From RGIG4079 sp045531405 (lineage in GTDB: Bacteria; Bacteroidota; Bacteroidia; Bacteroidales; Muribaculaceae): a stretch of 64,000 nucleotides of DNA. Positions 61,022-64,000 of the stretch are shown one piece after another. The position numbers were made by a program, and so were the translations under genes. The notes beneath the pieces were generated by a model. It saw only the letters and a list, made by a program, of their open reading frames with translations. It was not told the DNA's origin and did not search any database. Where the stretch lies: positions 1 to 64,000 of the forward strand of contig JAZSDX010000014.1 in the NCBI GenBank assembly GCA_045531405.1, given 5' to 3'. Within the stretch, counting starts at the first letter, position 1, and each line of letters opens with the position of its first letter.

Positions 61022-64000
61022 ATGAAAAAACTATTAAAGGGCATGCTATCCTTTGGGATAGCTGCTATTATGGCAATCCCACAAATTAACGCTGCTACTA
61101 CTCCATCTTATGTGATTGAGGTGAAGAGTAAAAAGTATAGTAAGCAGACTACAAAAAATTTATATGGTCTCGTTTATACCGAAGCCTATAGCAGCTATGG
61201 AGATGCAAACTGGCCATTGGTAGAATGTTATACTCCATTCGTTGAAACTAATGATGCATTTATTGCAACAGATGGTTCTGGAACAACAAAGAAATTCTTG
61301 ATTCGCCAATTTGGGGTATCAATGGGTGTGGTTTATTGGATTAATCCTACTCAAAATGTCATCCACTATTGGAATACATTTACAGGAGAGGTAGGTACAG
61401 ATACTCCCGAAAAGGGGCTTCGTGGGTCGGCTACACCTTCCAAGCACAAAGGGCTTAACTATGCGTGTGGAGACATCCCTGGTCAGACAGGTTTTGCATA
61501 TCCATTCTCTGGTGCACAAACAGGTGTCGGTTCTGTAACACAAGACTGGGGTGGAAATATTATTCACCAATGGAATAATGTTTCGGGAGCAAATATAAAT
61601 ACACCTACTCAAGGTTTTGCCGTGTATAGGGCTCCTGAAAAATATGGTCAACTTATTGATTTTGAGCCTCGATTGTCGGATATGACGACTCAAACAATGC
61701 CATATTATCGCCGTAAGATTGGAACAAACGGTTTGTTGGAAGGTTCAGAATCGGATTTATCGGGTAGTTATGAATTATCGAAAGAACCTAACCCTAACTG
61801 GGTTGGAAATCAGGTTTATTGGGTTAAAAACGAGTATTATCATGCTTATAATGAAGCTTATGCAGGGTCAAAGAAACAACCGGTTGACTTTATGGGCGCA
61901 TCGGGAAATCTATTTGACAATGCACAAAATGTCAATTCAGAATATTTTTATGGCAATTGGGGAGGTCAAATATTCCTCACATATCGTGGCATCACATTTG
62001 GTAACATGTTTGCCGATGGGCAATATGCTAACTGGTATCTTAACTATGACCTTTATATTAACAGCAAACCTATTTCTGCTGTAGAGTTGACAGATACAAC
62101 ATATACAATCACCCAAAATGGTACTACTACTACTTCTTCAAAATATAAACCCGGGGCTTATTCATTCAGTACATATTCTCGTGAGTATATGTTCCGTGAA
62201 TGTGGCGTTTTGAACTATTTTTGGTCTATGCCTGTATCGGGATTCTATGAAATGGTTTCGAGACCAACTTATAAATGGACATTTGATCCTTGTGTCTTAG
62301 AAAAAGATGAAAATGGGACAAATCTTTCAATGTACACAAGCAGCCACCCTCGATATGGATACAACATGACCAATGGATATGATGCGATGAACGTTCCCGA
62401 AATAGACTCTATTAAAGGACATCGAGTGCTTATTCATAATATGTGGCTACAATATTGGCCGGAGAATATCAAAGCACCTGCGACTAACCCAATATACAAT
62501 ATGCGCGATGGTCAAATCCAGATACGCTCATGTTCTTATAGCGGAGGCTATAATGCAACTACCGGGAAATGGACCGGAAATCCAACTGAAGCATATGCTC
62601 AAGTAGGTTATGGTTATGGCTATAATAAGCAAACAAATGATTATGTAAACGTGTTAGGAACTAATTTCACTGCAACCAATACCTCTGTGAACTGTTGGAG
62701 TGAGTTGGAGCGTGTAAATGATAACGTGCTTGCACTTTACACAAACGTTCCCGGTAAAGGTTTCTCTAAATATTATATCACCGCCGTTGAGCAAGATAAC
62801 CCTGTTACCATCACAGGGATTACTCAAACGATGGATGCTAATAATAATATTATTAATACCATTTCTTGGACACCACAAGAGCATGACCGTGGAACAATTC
62901 ACCGCTATCAAGTTTATTATAGAGTGAAACAGAGTGGTGCCTCAGTTTATGAAAAAGCAGAAACAATCGATGGAGCAACTCAATATCCTTGGACTCTTGC
63001 AGGTGTAACTGAATATGAAGGTAAATATGCTGGTCAAACATTAACATTTAATCATAATGCACCTTATGGAGGAACAGATATTAACAGCTATTATGACCGA
63101 GTGTATGAATATATGGTTATGCCTATTTATGACGCTTCAAGTCATTATGGTACAGAAAGTGCCGTTGTAACAAAGACATCAGAAGTGCCCGATTGTTACA
63201 TCGATGGAACTTTCAACCAAGAGACAGAAACAGTTGATGGCATTACTCGCTATTCATTCAATGTGAAACTCGATCCTGTAATTATGGCAGGTACTCCAAG
63301 TATCACCTCAATATCACGTATGATTATAGAGCCTCTTGATGCAACTACAGCTGCTGAGTTGAAAAAGGCTACAGGTGTAACAGCTTCGGCGGGAACTGTA
63401 ACCGCAAATGAAGGTTCTGCTACATTTACAGCAAATGGAGTAAGTGTTACTACTTCTAATAATTATTATGTTGAAGCAACCGGCTTTACAGTAGGAGCAG
63501 ATGGTAAGTTGCCATCAATCGTGTGGCATAATGTTGACCCCGACATAACATATAATGTAAAGGTTTATGTTGAAGATACTCCTACTGCATTTGTTGTGCC
63601 AAGTGAAGCCATTGATGCCTTTTTGGAAATTCCTTATGTAACATTGTCTTTGACCGAAGCCTCGGTATATCCACTTGTAGGCGATTATAGCTCATTGCAG
63701 AAAAATGATTTACTTCCATTGGGAGCAAAACGCAAAGTAGGCTCTAATGAAGTTACAAATCCTGTGTCGTTGAAAAATGCTAACACTCTTGGGACTAAAG
63801 GCAGTGCCATTAACCCACTATTGGTGACAGATGAGGTATTGGAAAATTGGGATGTTCAATACAAATATAACATTTTTAAAGGTGGAGATTATTTGGTACA
63901 TTATGATCTTGATGCTTCTAATGTGTCTAATAACAAAAAAGTGATGTGGGACATTGTTGGTTTCCCTGTTGAAAGAACAGCATGGAATACTCATGATAAA
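61022..64000 (+). CDS. Large secreted protein, 3' end beyond the window
   Basis: At least 993 codons open from the ATG at 61022 with no stop up to the window edge. The signal peptide is MKKLLKGMLSFGIAAIMAIP followed by QINAATTPSYVIEV. The N-terminal 500 residues are aromatic- and Asn-rich without a recognised domain (GNLFDNAQNVNSEYFYGNWG). From about residue 600 fibronectin-type-III-like segments appear (ITGITQTMDANNNI, HRYQVYYRVKQSGASVYEKA), then further beta-sandwich repeats. It is probably a surface or type IX-secreted protein, but the C-terminal tail that would show this lies outside the window. Confidence 0.8.
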   Translation, partial: MKKLLKGMLSFGIAAIMAIPQINAATTPSYVIEVKSKKYSKQTTKNLYGLVYTEAYSSYGDANWPLVECYTPFVETNDAFIATDGSGTTKKFLIRQFGVSMGVVYWINPTQNVIHYWNTFTGEVGTDTPEKGLRGSATPSKHKGLNYACGDIPGQTGFAYPFSGAQTGVGSVTQDWGGNIIHQWNNVSGANINTPTQGFAVYRAPEKYGQLIDFEPRLSDMTTQTMPYYRRKIGTNGLLEGSESDLSGSYELSKEPNPNWVGNQVYWVKNEYYHAYNEAYAGSKKQPVDFMGASGNLFDNAQNVNSEYFYGNWGGQIFLTYRGITFGNMFADGQYANWYLNYDLYINSKPISAVELTDTTYTITQNGTTTTSSKYKPGAYSFSTYSREYMFRECGVLNYFWSMPVSGFYEMVSRPTYKWTFDPCVLEKDENGTNLSMYTSSHPRYGYNMTNGYDAMNVPEIDSIKGHRVLIHNMWLQYWPENIKAPATNPIYNMRDGQIQIRSCSYSGGYNATTGKWTGNPTEAYAQVGYGYGYNKQTNDYVNVLGTNFTATNTSVNCWSELERVNDNVLALYTNVPGKGFSKYYITAVEQDNPVTITGITQTMDANNNIINTISWTPQEHDRGTIHRYQVYYRVKQSGASVYEKAETIDGATQYPWTLAGVTEYEGKYAGQTLTFNHNAPYGGTDINSYYDRVYEYMVMPIYDASSHYGTESAVVTKTSEVPDCYIDGTFNQETETVDGITRYSFNVKLDPVIMAGTPSITSISRMIIEPLDATTAAELKKATGVTASAGTVTANEGSATFTANGVSVTTSNNYYVEATGFTVGADGKLPSIVWHNVDPDITYNVKVYVEDTPTAFVVPSEAIDAFLEIPYVTLSLTEASVYPLVGDYSSLQKNDLLPLGAKRKVGSNEVTNPVSLKNANTLGTKGSAINPLLVTDEVLENWDVQYKYNIFKGGDYLVHYDLDASNVSNNKKVMWDIVGFPVERTAWNTHDK

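Overview
The window looks like the chromosome of a gut-type Bacteroidales bacterium, most likely from the Muribaculaceae/Prevotella side of the order. The reasons are: promoters of the Bacteroidetes form (TTTG/TTG, about 20 bp, then TAnnTTTG); few Shine-Dalgarno sites; secreted proteins with C-terminal tails like the type IX secretion sorting domain; a BspA-type leucine-rich-repeat protein; a SusC-like/Outer_membrane-beta-barrel receptor; and an inositol-lipid gene set of the kind described in Bacteroides. The genus call is inference; no rRNA is present.

Layout. 0-9.2 kb: the edge of an IS3-like element, an outer-membrane beta-barrel receptor, a small lipoprotein, then a minus-strand operon (glycosyltransferase, dihydroorotase, Ca-type P-ATPase, cytidine deaminase). 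9.4-17 kb: three tandem secreted phosphodiester-glycosidase (NAGPA/DUF2233) paralogues. 17-22.8 kb: tRNA-Gly and tRNA-Tyr, ribH, a TPR protein, a KdsD-like SIS protein, a thioesterase, DUF721, recF, and a toxin-antitoxin pair (AbiEii-type nucleotidyltransferase plus HTH protein) with a clear palindromic operator. 22.8-29.4 kb: lpxA and a complete RND efflux system. 29.4-30.2 kb: a palindrome-rich, gene-free stretch. 36.3-39.6 kb: a beta-helix lipoprotein and the mtnN-luxS-AlbA_2 operon. 39.6-41.5 kb: an AT-rich accessory patch with a decayed lipoprotein and a BspA-like protein. 41.5-48.8 kb: SGNH esterase, a PDDEXK nuclease flanked by duplicated promoters, a DUF308 protein, mgtE, rsmA, ino1. 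49-54 kb: HAD, CDP-alcohol transferase, ATP-grasp, nucleotidyltransferase, GtrA and pdxA, which with ino1 look like an inositol-lipid/envelope pathway. 54.2-55.4 kb: an MscS-type channel. 61 kb to the end: a secreted protein cut by the window edge.

The most unusual content is a set of phage head and DNA-packaging genes split between two loci 20-25 kb apart and embedded among housekeeping genes. Locus A (31.9-36.1 kb) has a 795-residue putative structural protein and a large terminase with intact ATPase and nuclease motifs. Locus B (55.4-60.4 kb) has a helical scaffold-like protein, a major-capsid-like protein with an N-terminal membrane helix, a head-completion-like protein, a portal protein and two small orphan proteins. 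No integrase, repressor, replication or lysis gene is visible. Both loci start from nearly the same promoter: about 48 bp with 5 mismatches, including 27 identical bases, ending in a TAnnTTTG box. This argues for one regulon and a domesticated particle or gene-transfer-agent-like system rather than random prophage debris. That interpretation is inference; the shared promoter and the gene identities are what the sequence shows.
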